Below are positions 18,900 through 27,907 of a DNA stretch of 64,000 nt, piece by piece; the stretch's first letter is position 1; each line of letters begins with the position of its first letter. The position numbers were made by a program, and so were the translations under genes. Source of the DNA: JABCYV01 sp963729325. Its GTDB lineage: Bacteria > Acidobacteriota > Terriglobia > Terriglobales > Acidobacteriaceae. Below the pieces are notes generated by a model. The model worked only from the letters and a program-made list of their open reading frames with translations, did no database searches and was not told where the DNA came from. The DNA lies in the NCBI GenBank assembly GCA_963729325.1, contig CAVSNS010000023.1, forward strand, positions 62,001-126,000, read 5' to 3'.

Positions 18900-19707
18900 T
18901 TACTGTTTCTCCGCCTCCCGCGCCGCCAGCCACTTGTCAAAATCTTCTTGGCTGACGACTTTCAGCATTCCATGCATTTTGTAATGGCCGAGGCCGCAAA
19001 GCTCGGCACAGGCAATCTCGTAATCCCCGACTTCCGTAGGTGTAAAGTGCATGTGGATCGCGAGCCCGGGGACTGCGTCCTGCTTGAAGCGCATAGACGG
19101 GACAAAGAAGCTGTGAATCACGTCCACAGCGCGCAGGGTCAGATCCACTTGGCGATTGACCGGCAGATACATCGTGCCGGTGACCACATCGTCTTTCGCG
19201 GCCGGATCGGAAGTATCCAGGCCGATGGCAGCCTCACTGCCAGCCGAGGGATCCATCAACTTGGGAGCGGTAGCGCCAAACTTGCCGTCCGGGCCCGGGA
19301 TAGCGAAAGTACCAGGCGAACTGCATGCCGGTAACTTCGACCGGAACCGAACCTGCTTGCGCGGGTTCGAAGCGCTCCGCCGCCCAGATGGGGCTGCCCA
19401 TCAGGTTCAGTCCAATGAACAGAGCGGCCGTGAGCGTGGTCCAGATCACTTCCAGCTTAATGTTGCCGTGGGAGTAATCTGCCTTGGCGGCCTTCCCCTG
19501 ATCGCGGTATTGCCACACGAACAGCCCCAGCGCACCCTGGGCCGCCACGAAAACCACCCCCATCAGCAGATAGGTAATCGCGAACTGGTGGTCAATCCAC
19601 TGGGCCGACGTGGAAGCGCCGTGCGGTAGCCACCAGGTTTTTGCTGCGAAGAAGTAAGTGCTAACAAAGGTGATCAGCCAGATAATCGCCAGAAGAGCGA
19701 GGCCCAT
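18900..19707 (-). CDS. ctaC: Cytochrome c oxidase subunit II (one frame break)
   Basis: The N-terminal section (19707 to about 19305) has two membrane helices and reaches VEVTGMQFAWYFRYPGP. The C-terminal section (about 19303-18900) has the cupredoxin domain with DVIHSFFVPSMRFKQDAVPG and the CuA motif CAELCGLGHYKMHG, all ligands present. A +1 shift in the CCCGGGCCCGG run near 19297-19307 joins the two, most simply as one extra base in a GC homopolymer context. GGAGG eight bases before the ATG at 19707 supports the start. This subunit accepts electrons from cytochrome c. Confidence 0.9.
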
Positions 19708-20285
19708 CTACCAGACCTCCAAGGGTCGGAAATTCGCACACCCGCAGATCAAGCCCCAAGGAAAGAAACTGCGGATGGCCCGAAGTCTATCACAGCCATG
19801 TGTAAGAGGCGCAAGCAGCGGGTTGCTGGCTAGTGTCCATTTTCAACCGGCCCGAAATGGCAATTCCTTTTTCTTCACTTCGCAGGTTGTGAGGGTGGAG
19901 CAGAGGAGGCAGGCGTCGTCGCAGGCGCAGATAACATCGGAGCATGGTCGCGGTCCACGGCCAAATCCAGGCGGCCACGACAATGACCAGTACCCATAAC
20001 CAAAACCAAAGCGGACGCATTTGTTTGGTTCACTCGGCAAGGCAATTATCGAACCAACTGTCCAAGCAAATCAAACGCATCCGGTTCGGTTCGCTGGGTG
20101 CCAAGACAAACCGGCACATTTTGCAGGCAGGGTTTGCTTCCAGAAGTGAAAACGAATGCATATGCCGACAGTCGATGCTCTTTGGGACGTATCGGTAAAT
20201 AATAAGAAAACAGAGACTTATCAGAATTGCCGCGCACCCTGGCCAACTGGCCCGCCACTTGCTATTCCCTCCTAAGCCAATAATG
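19708..20285. other. Intergenic region between divergent cox operon and Rrf2 gene
   Basis: This gap of nearly 580 bases must hold the promoters of the cox operon (leftward) and the sulfur operon (rightward). A minus-strand frame at 19790-20020 would encode a 76-residue protein opening with a Trp-rich membrane helix (MRPLWFWLWVLVIVVAAWIW). It has no ribosome-binding site, so I do not call it as a gene. The AT content rises toward 20160-20320. Confidence 0.4.
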
Positions 20286-20302
20286 TCTATTAAAACAATA
20301 GA
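20286..20302. promoter_or_regulatory. Palindrome before the Rrf2 regulator, candidate operator
   Basis: TCTATTAAAACAATAGA is a perfect 6-5-6 inverted repeat lying 22 bases before the regulator's start codon, in an AT-rich patch. Rrf2-family regulators commonly bind such sites and autoregulate, so this is a plausible operator overlapping the promoter. Binding is inferred only. Confidence 0.45.
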
Positions 20303-20323
20303 GTTTATGGCAGTATGGAGAAT

Positions 20324-20830
20324 ATGAAGATCTCGCAAAAAGGGCTCTACGCGCTGCAGGCGATGATGATGCTGGCCCGGCATTACAACCAGGGAGCCAT
20401 CCGCATCCGCGACGTTGCTTATGAAGAAGGACTTCCGGAAAAATTTCTGGAATTGATTCTGCTCGAGTTGAAAAACGCGCGCATCGTAGAAAGCGCTCGC
20501 GGCGCCAAGGGCGGATATCAATTGCGTAGGCCGCCTAACGAAATCCATCTTAGCGAAATCATCCGTCTGATTGACGGTCCACTGGCGCCGTTTGGCGATG
20601 CTGAGCAGCTGCGCAGCTTGATTGATCACGACGCGGAGCATCGCGCGCTCTACCAGGTGTTCCTCGACGTGCGCGATGCCGCGGCCAAAATTCTCGAGCA
20701 CACTACCCTCGCCGACATCGTGAGTGGCGCCGGTTCCTCCAAATCCGGCAAGCGCAAGAAGAAGAACGATCAAGCCAGCGTTCTGCCCATGGTCGTGCAC
20801 GGCCACGTGAACAAGGGCAAAGATGAATAG
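20324..20830 (+). CDS. Rrf2-family transcriptional regulator (cysteine-free, CymR-like)
   Basis: I place the start at the ATG at 20324 (MKISQKGLYAL, the usual Rrf2 opening), preceded by TGGAGAAT. An earlier in-frame ATG lies at 20315. The 168-residue protein has the Rrf2 winged helix (ALQAMMMLARHY, then IRDVAYEEGLPEKFLELILLELKNARIVESARGAKGGYQL). It lacks the cysteines that bind Fe-S clusters in IscR/NsrR. That is also true of CymR, the sulfur regulator of Gram-positives. The next genes are a sulfonate-type importer and sulfite oxidase, so I infer control of sulfur acquisition. A lysine-rich C-terminal tail is unusual. Confidence 0.85.
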   Translation: MKISQKGLYALQAMMMLARHYNQGAIRIRDVAYEEGLPEKFLELILLELKNARIVESARGAKGGYQLRRPPNEIHLSEIIRLIDGPLAPFGDAEQLRSLIDHDAEHRALYQVFLDVRDAAAKILEHTTLADIVSGAGSSKSGKRKKKNDQASVLPMVVHGHVNKGKDE

Positions 20831-20850
20831 GCTTCCATTTCAGATGATAA

Positions 20851-21894
20851 GTGAGGTCAGCGTCTGGCTGGCGCGGCGCTTCGGCGCTTCATCCTTGGCC
20901 TTTTCTGATATTTGCCGTCATTCTCACGCCTTTGCTCGGTCTCTCTCAAACCGTCATCCGCGTCGGCGCCTTTCCCAACATCACCCACGCCCAACCCATG
21001 ATCGGTAAGGCGAACGGATGGTTCGACAAGGCCATGGGCCCGAACGTCAAGGTTCAGTGGACCAGCTTTAACGCCGGTCCATCGGCCATTGAAGCCTTGT
21101 TTGCCGGAGCGATCGATATGACCTACGTCGGTCCCAATCCGGCCATTTCCGGCTATGTGCGTTCTCAGGGAGAAGCGTTGCGAGTGATTGCCGGCGCCGC
21201 CAGCGGCGGAGCGTCGCTGGTTGTGCGCAACGATTCCGGAATCCAGAAGCCGGAAGATTTTCACGGCAAGAGGGTCGCGACACCACAGTTAGGCAACACC
21301 CAGGACGTCGCCTTACGCGCGTGGCTCAAAGCTCACGGCATGAAATCGACCGACAAAGGCGGGGATGTGCAGGTCATCCCGCTGGCCAATCCGGATCAGC
21401 TCTCTCTATTTCTGAAGAAGGAACTCGATGCTGCCTGGGCCCCCGAGCCTTGGGCGACGCGGCTTATTCGGGAAGGGAACGGGCGATTGTTCCTCGACGA
21501 GCGCGATCTCTGGCCTCAAGGGCAATTCGTCACCACCCACTTGATCGTGAGCACGAAGTTTCTGCGTGAGCATCCGGATTTGGTCAAGAGCTGGATTCAG
21601 GCGCACGTCGAACTCACTGATTGGATCAACGCTCATTTGCCCGACGCGAAAAGACTTCTCAACCAGCAGATTCAAAGAGAAACCGGCAAAGCACTCCCGG
21701 CCGCCGTGCTGGACGAAGCCTTCGGACGACTGCAGGTCATCTACGATCCTCTGCGGAATTCAATGCTGACTTCGGCTCGCTCGGCCTATGACGCCGGTTT
21801 TCTCGGTCATCAAATGCCCGACCTGTCCAGCATGTATGACTTGACTCTACTGAACCAGGTGTTGGCAGAAAAAGGGAAGAAGGCAATCCAATGA
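20851..21894 (+). CDS. Sulfonate/taurine-type ABC transporter substrate-binding protein
   Basis: The frame opens with GTG at 20851 and has an export signal (PWPFLIFAVILTPLLGLSQ). An SsuA/TauA/NMT1-like periplasmic binding domain follows, with IRVGAFPNITHAQPMIGKANGWF, GPSAIEALFAGAIDMTYVGPNPAI, FHGKRVATPQLGNTQDVALR and AAWAPEPWATRL. The protein captures the ligand and delivers it to the permease. An ATG at 20823 in another frame overlaps the regulator's stop, so the true N-terminus could be different if a base is wrong here. The stop overlaps the ATPase start by four bases. The family also includes nitrate and thiamine-precursor binders, so the ligand is inferred from context. Confidence 0.85.
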   Translation: MRSASGWRGASALHPWPFLIFAVILTPLLGLSQTVIRVGAFPNITHAQPMIGKANGWFDKAMGPNVKVQWTSFNAGPSAIEALFAGAIDMTYVGPNPAISGYVRSQGEALRVIAGAASGGASLVVRNDSGIQKPEDFHGKRVATPQLGNTQDVALRAWLKAHGMKSTDKGGDVQVIPLANPDQLSLFLKKELDAAWAPEPWATRLIREGNGRLFLDERDLWPQGQFVTTHLIVSTKFLREHPDLVKSWIQAHVELTDWINAHLPDAKRLLNQQIQRETGKALPAAVLDEAFGRLQVIYDPLRNSMLTSARSAYDAGFLGHQMPDLSSMYDLTLLNQVLAEKGKKAIQ

Positions 21895-22821
21895 CACCCA
21901 ATGTAGCCCCGCAACCGTCTTTCTTAGATCACAGAAGCTTGGATCACAGGAGTCCAGCCCGCTCGGGCGCGACTCGTCCGAAGCCGATTCTGTCGCCAAT
22001 ACGTCAGCGCGACGTCAATGGCACACCAAAAGTTTGGTTGAAGAACATTTCGTTGAGCTACAAAGTGGACAACGGCACTCGCCTGCCTGGCGCTCGACAA
22101 TATCAACTTGAAGGTGAAGCCGGGTGAATTCCTCTGCATCGTCGGGCCCTCAGGTTGCGGCAAGTCAACTCTGCTGCATCTGATCGCTAGGATTGCATCA
22201 TGCCGACTTCAGGCAGCGTGCTCGTGGACGACCACAAAGTGGACGCGCCCGGCACCGACCGCATCCTGATTTTCCAGGAACTTGGTTTGTTTCCCTGGCT
22301 CAAGGTGGGGGAGAACGTTGAGTTTGGCATGAAGATGAAAGGACGTCTCCAGGGCCGAGCGGGAGGAACGGATGCAGTACTACTTGCGCCTGGTTCACCT
22401 GTCGCAATTTAAGGATAGCTACACCCATCAGCTTTCCGGTGGGATGCGGCAGCGCGTGGCCCTCGCCCGCGCCCTCGCCACCGAACCCGACGTCCTGCTG
22501 ATGGATGAGCCATTCGCGGCCCTGGACGCGCAGACTCGCGATCTCCTCCACGACGAGTTGGAGCGCATCTGGGCGGAAACCGGACGCACCATTATTTTCG
22601 TGACCCACAATGTGCGGGAAGCGGTTCGGCTCGGCGATCGCGTTGCCGTGCTTACCTTCCGTCCGGGACGGTTGAAGCGGGAGTACTCGGTCGATCTGCC
22701 GCGTCCCCGTCACCTGGAAGACGTTAGTGTAGCCAAGAGCGCGCGCGAGATTCTCGATGACCTGCGCGAAGAGATTAACAAATCTTTGGAGGAGCAATAC
22801 GGCCTTGAAGCGGCTCGGTAA
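21891..22821 (+). CDS. Sulfonate-type ABC transporter ATPase (three frame breaks)
   Basis: Four pieces in shifting frames together give one complete SsuB/TauB-like ATPase of about 310 residues: an N-terminal stretch to LSYKVDNGTRL, then LALDNINLKV with Walker A GPSGCGKST (near 22142-22170), then MPTSGSVLVDD to the Q-loop FQELGLFPW, and finally LSGGMRQRVALARALA, DVLLMDEPFAALDA and the switch region VTHNVREA. Breaks lie near 22085-22090 (+1), 22190-22200 (-1 or +2) and 22345-22365 (+1). All motifs survive, so I favour sequence errors, although decay cannot be excluded from one sequence. It sits between the binding protein and the permease. Confidence 0.82.
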
Positions 22822-23566
22822 ACACGCAATCTTTTACGCTGTGCTCCTCGGGAGTTGGTCGCTGCTGGCGGCGCTCAAGATCTGGCCGCCTTACCTCTTC
22901 CCCACGCCAAAGGGGGTTACGGAGGCGTTGTATGCCGGCTTCCAGGACCACAGCTTCTGGATTGCGATCGCGGTCAGCATGCGGCGTGTATTGATTGGTT
23001 ACGGAATTTCCGTCGTGGCTGGAACTGTTCTGGGATTGGGTGTAGCCAGCAATAAGTTTCTGGAAGAGACCATGGGTGGGTTGCTGGTGAGCCTCCAGAG
23101 CTTGCCCAGCATCTGCTGGTGGCCCCTGGCTTTGCTCTGGTTCGGTCTCAACCAGAACGCCATTCTCTTCGTGGTCATCATGGGATCACTGCTGTCCGTC
23201 ACCATGGCCATGGAGGATGGGCGCAAGCAGATGCCGAAGATCTACGCCATGGCAGGACGCAACTTGGGAGCCCACGGATTCCGGTTGTTCTGGTACGTGC
23301 TATTACCAGCCAGCTTGCCCTTTATTGTCAGCGGCCTGAAGCAAGGCTGGGCATTTGCCTGGCGCTCCTTGATTACTGCGGAGATGCTCTACATGAGTTT
23401 GGGGCTCGGGCAAGTGCTCATGATGGGGCGGGAACTGAATGACATGAGCCAGGTCATCGCCGTCATGATCCTGATCATCGCGATTGGATACGTAGTCGAC
23501 GGCCTGGTCTTCAAGACCATTGAGCGCCGCCTGCAGCACCAGTGGGGTTTGACGCCGGCGACCTAG
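22805..23566 (+). CDS. Sulfonate-type ABC transporter permease
   Basis: This is a membrane protein of about 253 residues with six helices and the SsuC/TauC pattern, including the EAA-like loop ACT-type segment NLGAHGFRLFWYVLLPASLPFIVSGLKQG (shown in part) and WWPLALLWFGLNQNAILFVV. I prefer TTG at 22805, which has GGAGGAG ten bases upstream and a short overlap with the ATPase gene. The open frame extends back to 22757. It would form the homodimeric channel of the importer. Confidence 0.86.
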   Translation: MKRLGKHAIFYAVLLGSWSLLAALKIWPPYLFPTPKGVTEALYAGFQDHSFWIAIAVSMRRVLIGYGISVVAGTVLGLGVASNKFLEETMGGLLVSLQSLPSICWWPLALLWFGLNQNAILFVVIMGSLLSVTMAMEDGRKQMPKIYAMAGRNLGAHGFRLFWYVLLPASLPFIVSGLKQGWAFAWRSLITAEMLYMSLGLGQVLMMGRELNDMSQVIAVMILIIAIGYVVDGLVFKTIERRLQHQWGLTPAT

Positions 23567-23738
23567 ACTCAGGTTCTCCCCAGGTTCGTTCGACTCGTAG
23601 ACGAGGTGTGAGGCGTGGTCTGTACGTCGCTAATACGAGTTAGTCTATGGTATTAGTCGTCTTTATGAATTAGATGCAGAAGTGAGTAGGGCGTTTAGAA
23701 CACGATTTTTACTCGTTGGAACAAAAAAGGGGAAAGTG

Positions 23739-25451
23739 ATGAAAGCCTTGCTTCGGGTCAGCGTTCTTACTTTAGTCGCCACCATTGCGGTGGCACAAAC
23801 TGATTCAAAACCCGCATCCAGCCGCAAGACATCCTCACGGCCGGCGGCCAGCGCCAAAGAAGTACAAGACTTGCGCGATGCTTTGGCCGCGCAGCAGCAA
23901 CAAATGGAAGCCCAGCGCCAGCAGGTGGACCAGTTGAAGTCCCAACTGCAGCAATTGCTCGATGCCACACAGCAGGCGAATGCCGCAGCTCAAAAAGGGC
24001 AGAGCAGCGCTGACCAGGCGCAAAGCACGGCCGCTCAGGCGCAGCAGTCAGCCGCGGAAGCCCAGCGTCTGGCAGACCAGGCTTCATCGAGCGCGGTGGA
24101 GGCTAAGACCGCGCTCTCCCTGGTCGACAGCAGGACGCAAGAGCAGGACAAGCGCCTCAGCGCCGTACAGGACCTGCTGTCCCGCCTCCGTTTCAACGGA
24201 GACGTCCGGATCCGGGGCGAGAATTTCACCCAATCTGGTATTCCGGACCGCAACCGCGCGCGCATCCGCGCCCGCTTTGGCTTCGATGGCAAATTGAACG
24301 AAGATTTCACCGCCGGTATTTATCTGGCCACGGGATCTCTCGGCGATCCGACTACAACCAACGAGACCTTCACCAACTTCTTTGATCGTAAAACCATCGG
24401 TTTAGATCGAGCGTTTATCACCTACAACCCGATAGCGCACAACTGGCTCTCTCTCACCGGCGGTAAGTTCGCGTACCTGTGGCAGCGGACCTCGGTCACT
24501 GGTGACCCGGATTTAAATCCGGAGGGCTTCGATCAGAAATTCTCCTTCAATTTCTCCGGGCCGGTGAAAAACTTAACCGTCCAAGCCATCCAGTTGCTGT
24601 ACAACGAAAATTCGGGAAGTGCCGGCGCGTCCCCTGTCTCCGCCCAAGATTCCTATGCTCTGGGCGGGCAAGCCTCCGCCAGACTGCAATTCGGACCCTG
24701 GACAGTCACTCCCTCGTATCTAGGTTTGAAGTGGAACCGCCCGGATGCTCTTCTGCAAGCCAGCGCTTTCGCAGTCGGAGCCACCACCACTGGCGCCGCG
24801 GGACCGCCGGCCGTGGGGCCGTTCCCAGTGCCCGGTGAAGGCCAGGGTTGCGCCAAGAGTACGGCAGGATTGCCTGCCTTCGCGCCGTGCGCTTTCGCTC
24901 CCAACGGAATGACCAACGCCACCTACCTCGATCCCGCCGGAGTTCCTCACTTCTACTCCGGGTTCGATTACGCCGATTTGATTTTGAACAACCAAATCAA
25001 AACCGGTTTCGAGCGGTTGCCGCTTAACTTGTTGCTGGAATTTGAGGAGAACCTCGATGCGAAAGCCCACCCGCTCGACTCCAAAGGTAAGGTGATTTCC
25101 AGCATCGGCAGCCAAAACAAAGAGTACGGGGTTGATTTCAGCCTGGGCCAGACGAGAAATAAGAATGACGTGCAATTCGGATACGCGTGGCTGCGTCAGG
25201 AGCAGGATGCCGACATCGCATCATTCGGCGAAAGCGATCAACGCACTCCGACCAATCTCCTCCAGCATCGTGTTTACGCCTTATGGAAGCTGCGCGCCAA
25301 TACCCTGGCCAGCGTTACCTGGTGGCACGGGAAAGTTCTGAATACCAATCTGGAGAACAATGCTGCTTTGGTGCAGAAGACGATCAGCAAACCTGGACTG
25401 GGCGAGCCATATCTCAATCGCTTCCAATTCGACCTGATTTATACGTTCTAG
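23739..25451 (+). CDS. Outer-membrane porin with N-terminal coiled coil
   Basis: I choose the ATG at 23739, which follows GGGGAAAGTG and begins a clean signal peptide (MKALLRVSVLTLVATIAVAQ). The frame extends back to 23682. A long glutamine- and alanine-rich coiled coil follows (about residues 35-140, heptad pattern LRDALAAQQQQMEAQRQQVD). Next comes a beta-barrel starting near LRFNGDVRIRGENF and ending in a terminal phenylalanine (DLIYTF), the usual outer-membrane assembly signal. The coiled coil probably trimerises the porin or spans to the peptidoglycan. Its place between the importer and the sulfite oxidase suggests an outer-membrane entry route for the same organosulfur substrates. Confidence 0.8.
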   Translation: MKALLRVSVLTLVATIAVAQTDSKPASSRKTSSRPAASAKEVQDLRDALAAQQQQMEAQRQQVDQLKSQLQQLLDATQQANAAAQKGQSSADQAQSTAAQAQQSAAEAQRLADQASSSAVEAKTALSLVDSRTQEQDKRLSAVQDLLSRLRFNGDVRIRGENFTQSGIPDRNRARIRARFGFDGKLNEDFTAGIYLATGSLGDPTTTNETFTNFFDRKTIGLDRAFITYNPIAHNWLSLTGGKFAYLWQRTSVTGDPDLNPEGFDQKFSFNFSGPVKNLTVQAIQLLYNENSGSAGASPVSAQDSYALGGQASARLQFGPWTVTPSYLGLKWNRPDALLQASAFAVGATTTGAAGPPAVGPFPVPGEGQGCAKSTAGLPAFAPCAFAPNGMTNATYLDPAGVPHFYSGFDYADLILNNQIKTGFERLPLNLLLEFEENLDAKAHPLDSKGKVISSIGSQNKEYGVDFSLGQTRNKNDVQFGYAWLRQEQDADIASFGESDQRTPTNLLQHRVYALWKLRANTLASVTWWHGKVLNTNLENNAALVQKTISKPGLGEPYLNRFQFDLIYTF

Positions 25452-25576
25452 GCTATGGGCTAATGGATGCTGCAAGGTCAAGCCGCCGCTCAGTCAGTGC
25501 CATAGAAATTCTGGCTGGCCGGTCTTGACCTTCATCCGCCTAGAGACCTACATTCAATGCGAGCCATTCGACCTCA

Positions 25577-26743
25577 ATGATTTCACGGCGCGATTTTCTC
25601 CAGCAGGTTTCGGGAGCGATGGTAGCGGCCGCAGCCTCCTACCCGCTGCTCTCTTGGGCGGCGGATAACGCGGAAGTCGTGGTGCCGGGCAAGGAGGGCA
25701 TGATCGTTCGCTCGGCCCGCTTTCTGGACCTGGAGATGCCCCCTGAGTTCGCCGACTCCTGGATTACTCCCGTCCACCATTTCTTCGTCCGCAATCACAT
25801 GCACGAACCCAGCACGCTCGATGCGGGCGAATGGCAGCTGACGATTGCTGGAGAAGTGGAGAAGCCGTTGACATTAAGCCTCGCCGATCTGGCCAAGCTC
25901 GAACCCCATAGCGTAACCAACACTCTCGAGTGCGCTGGAAACGGACGTCGTTTCCAGCAACCCAAGGTGCCCGGCGTCCAATGGGAAAAAGGTGCGGTGG
26001 GGACGGCGCGATTTACCGGCCCGCGGCTGCGCGATCTGCTACAGCGCGCCGGACTGAAGAGCACCGGCAAGCACGTCATGTTTCGCGGTCTGGACGAGAT
26101 TCCGGGTAAAGTGCCGGCATTCATCCGCAGCATTCCGGTAGAGAAGGCGACCGATTCCGACACGCTGGTCGCGACCCACATGAACGGCGCGCCGCTGACT
26201 AGGCATCATGGATTTCCCGCGCGTTGTCTCGTGCCGGGATGGATCGGCGCTGCTTCATGCAAGTGGCTGACCGAGATCAAAGTGCTGGACAAGGAGTTTG
26301 AAGGAAACTTCATGAAGCCGGCGTACAGGATGCCAAATCAGCCGATTGCCCCGGGTGGGCAAGTGAATCCGGATGATACGCATGCCGTCACAGGGCTTAA
26401 TGTGAAATCCATCATCGCGGGGCCGGCTGACGGTCCTCTCCTTAAATCGAAAGCGGTCCATATCCATGGCGCGGCTTGGGCCGGCGAAGCTGATGTGGTA
26501 CGCGTGGAGATCTCGACTGACTCCGGCGCCACTTGGCAGCCCGCGCAACTAAGCAAAGAGCAGGCTCATTACGCATGGCGGTTGTGGAATTACGATTGGA
26601 AAGCACCCAAGGCGGGGGACTACACACTGATGTCCCGCGCCACCGACAGTCAGGGCCGAACTCAGCCGCAATCCGCCGACTGGAATCCAAGCGGATATCT
26701 CTACAACGCGATTGATCAGGTGAAGATCCATGTCGCAGCGTGA
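25577..26743 (+). CDS. Periplasmic sulfite oxidase, molybdopterin-dependent (SorA-like)
   Basis: This 388-residue member of the sulfite oxidase family starts with a Tat signal (MISRRDFLQQVSGAMVAAAA), as expected for a cofactor-loaded export substrate. The molybdenum-ligating cysteine is in NTLECAGNGRR (Cys119). The C-terminal dimerisation domain (about 270-388) has VHIHGAAWAGEADVVRVEISTDSG. The enzyme would oxidise sulfite to sulfate in the periplasm and pass electrons to cytochrome c. The next gene, overlapping by 14 bases, encodes a small c-type cytochrome, matching the SorAB arrangement. Sulfite is released when sulfonates are desulfonated, which fits the importer upstream. Confidence 0.9.
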   Translation: MISRRDFLQQVSGAMVAAAASYPLLSWAADNAEVVVPGKEGMIVRSARFLDLEMPPEFADSWITPVHHFFVRNHMHEPSTLDAGEWQLTIAGEVEKPLTLSLADLAKLEPHSVTNTLECAGNGRRFQQPKVPGVQWEKGAVGTARFTGPRLRDLLQRAGLKSTGKHVMFRGLDEIPGKVPAFIRSIPVEKATDSDTLVATHMNGAPLTRHHGFPARCLVPGWIGAASCKWLTEIKVLDKEFEGNFMKPAYRMPNQPIAPGGQVNPDDTHAVTGLNVKSIIAGPADGPLLKSKAVHIHGAAWAGEADVVRVEISTDSGATWQPAQLSKEQAHYAWRLWNYDWKAPKAGDYTLMSRATDSQGRTQPQSADWNPSGYLYNAIDQVKIHVAA

Positions 26744-27092
26744 TAGCTTCCAGAACTTTTCGGTCCGGCAATGCGTGTGGACAATCGCGTTGTTTACTCT
26801 TCTTAGTGTGCCGCAACTCTGGTCCCAATCGCCCGAGCTGCCTCCGGGGCCTGTGCAGGGGAAGGTTCGCACCGCCTGCCTGGAGTGCCACGACTCGCGC
26901 ATCATCGTGCAGCAACGGCTGAATAAGGCCGCGTGGACCAAGGAAGTCGACAAGATGATCAAGTGGGGAGCGGTGGTCGATGCCGCTGATCGCGACGCCT
27001 TCATTGATTATCTGAGCAGCAATTTCCCTCCCGACAAGCCTGCCGAGCCTATGTCACGGACGTCATCGCCGAAGAAACGTGACCATCCATAA
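26730..27092 (+). CDS. Small c-type cytochrome, electron acceptor for the sulfite oxidase
   Basis: The 120-residue product has an N-terminal export signal (VWTIALFTLLSVPQLWSQ) and a single heme-c site CLECH (near residue 51), with a possible distal methionine in DKMIKWGA. The WTKEVDKMIKWGAVVDAADRDAFIDYL segment, given here only in part as a pattern, resembles the cytochrome subunit of SorAB and quinohemoprotein cytochromes. It overlaps the sulfite oxidase gene by 14 bases, strongly suggesting a shared complex. The tail is proline- and lysine-rich. Confidence 0.8.
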   Translation: MSQRDSFQNFSVRQCVWTIALFTLLSVPQLWSQSPELPPGPVQGKVRTACLECHDSRIIVQQRLNKAAWTKEVDKMIKWGAVVDAADRDAFIDYLSSNFPPDKPAEPMSRTSSPKKRDHP

Positions 27093-27142
27093 GTGGATCG
27101 CGAAGCGCTTGAAGCGACTTCTAGTCTTACGCCTAAGCCGCG

Positions 27143-27907
27143 CTACCCTCCTGCGCCCATCATCACAATCGGCATCGTAGGCGATGACGATCCTGCCTCC
27201 GGCTCGACCGTAATGGCAAACGCCTTGGCTTCCACTCCTGCCGGCAATGGTGGGTGGATCACAATTGCGCTGCCGCGAGCATCCGGCTTGAAAACACCAG
27301 CTGGAATAGGCGCGCCCTGTACTGGAATCAGCCATAGCTCATAAGCTTTCTGTGGAGGCAGCGCCGGCATGTTGCTCGCCACAAAGATCAGGCGAGCTTT
27401 GTCGCGCACATAAATCGCTTTGCCTTGAGGCTGGGGTGGCGTATTCGGCGCCGTGACCGGGACCACCAAGGCGTCGGTCGCGGTTAGAGTCGCCACCACT
27501 TCGCGAGCCTGCTGCAGTTGCGCCTGCTGTTCAGCCGACTGGCTCTCTAATCGGGCGACGCGCTGGGACAGCTGATCACTCTGCCGCCAGAACCAACCTG
27601 CTAGCAGAACAAGTGCGGCGGCAGCGTACCACGGCGCGAGCGCCCACCACGCACGGCGCGCCCGAAGTGAGGTTCGATGCGGTTCATGAGCAATGGCATC
27701 CAGCAGCCGCTGGCGTGCTCGTGCGGGCGGCTTGGGACCGCCAACGGACATCGCCATGAGCGCCATGTCTCCGCGCAGTTGCTCGAGCTCGCGCCGGCAC
27801 GCCGCACACTCCTCCAGATGCTTTTCCAACACCGTCAGCTCGTCGCCCGTCAAGCTACCCAGAGCGAAGAGTGCGAGGTTCTCGTCGAATTGTTCGTGTT
27901 CGCTCAT
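27143..27907 (-). CDS. Anti-sigma factor, zinc-binding RskA type
   Basis: This 254-residue membrane protein has a cytoplasmic zinc-type anti-sigma motif HLEECAACRRE (His30, Cys34, Cys37), one membrane helix near residues 85-108 and a periplasmic RskA-like domain. That domain includes a heptad-rich LSQRVARLESQSAEQQAQL segment and the AYELWLIPVQGAPIPAGVF signature. It overlaps the sigma factor gene by four bases, so the pair is cotranslated and this protein should hold its cognate sigma factor inactive. Confidence 0.9.
   Translation of the reverse strand: MSEHEQFDENLALFALGSLTGDELTVLEKHLEECAACRRELEQLRGDMALMAMSVGGPKPPARARQRLLDAIAHEPHRTSLRARRAWWALAPWYAAAALVLLAGWFWRQSDQLSQRVARLESQSAEQQAQLQQAREVVATLTATDALVVPVTAPNTPPQPQGKAIYVRDKARLIFVASNMPALPPQKAYELWLIPVQGAPIPAGVFKPDARGSAIVIHPPLPAGVEAKAFAITVEPEAGSSSPTMPIVMMGAGG

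Noticed and set aside
21891..22821. Programmed ribosomal frameshifting or active pseudogenisation as cause of the breaks
   Set aside because: No slippery heptamer with a downstream structure was seen, the breaks hit many unrelated genes, and all motifs are intact. Indel errors explain it better.
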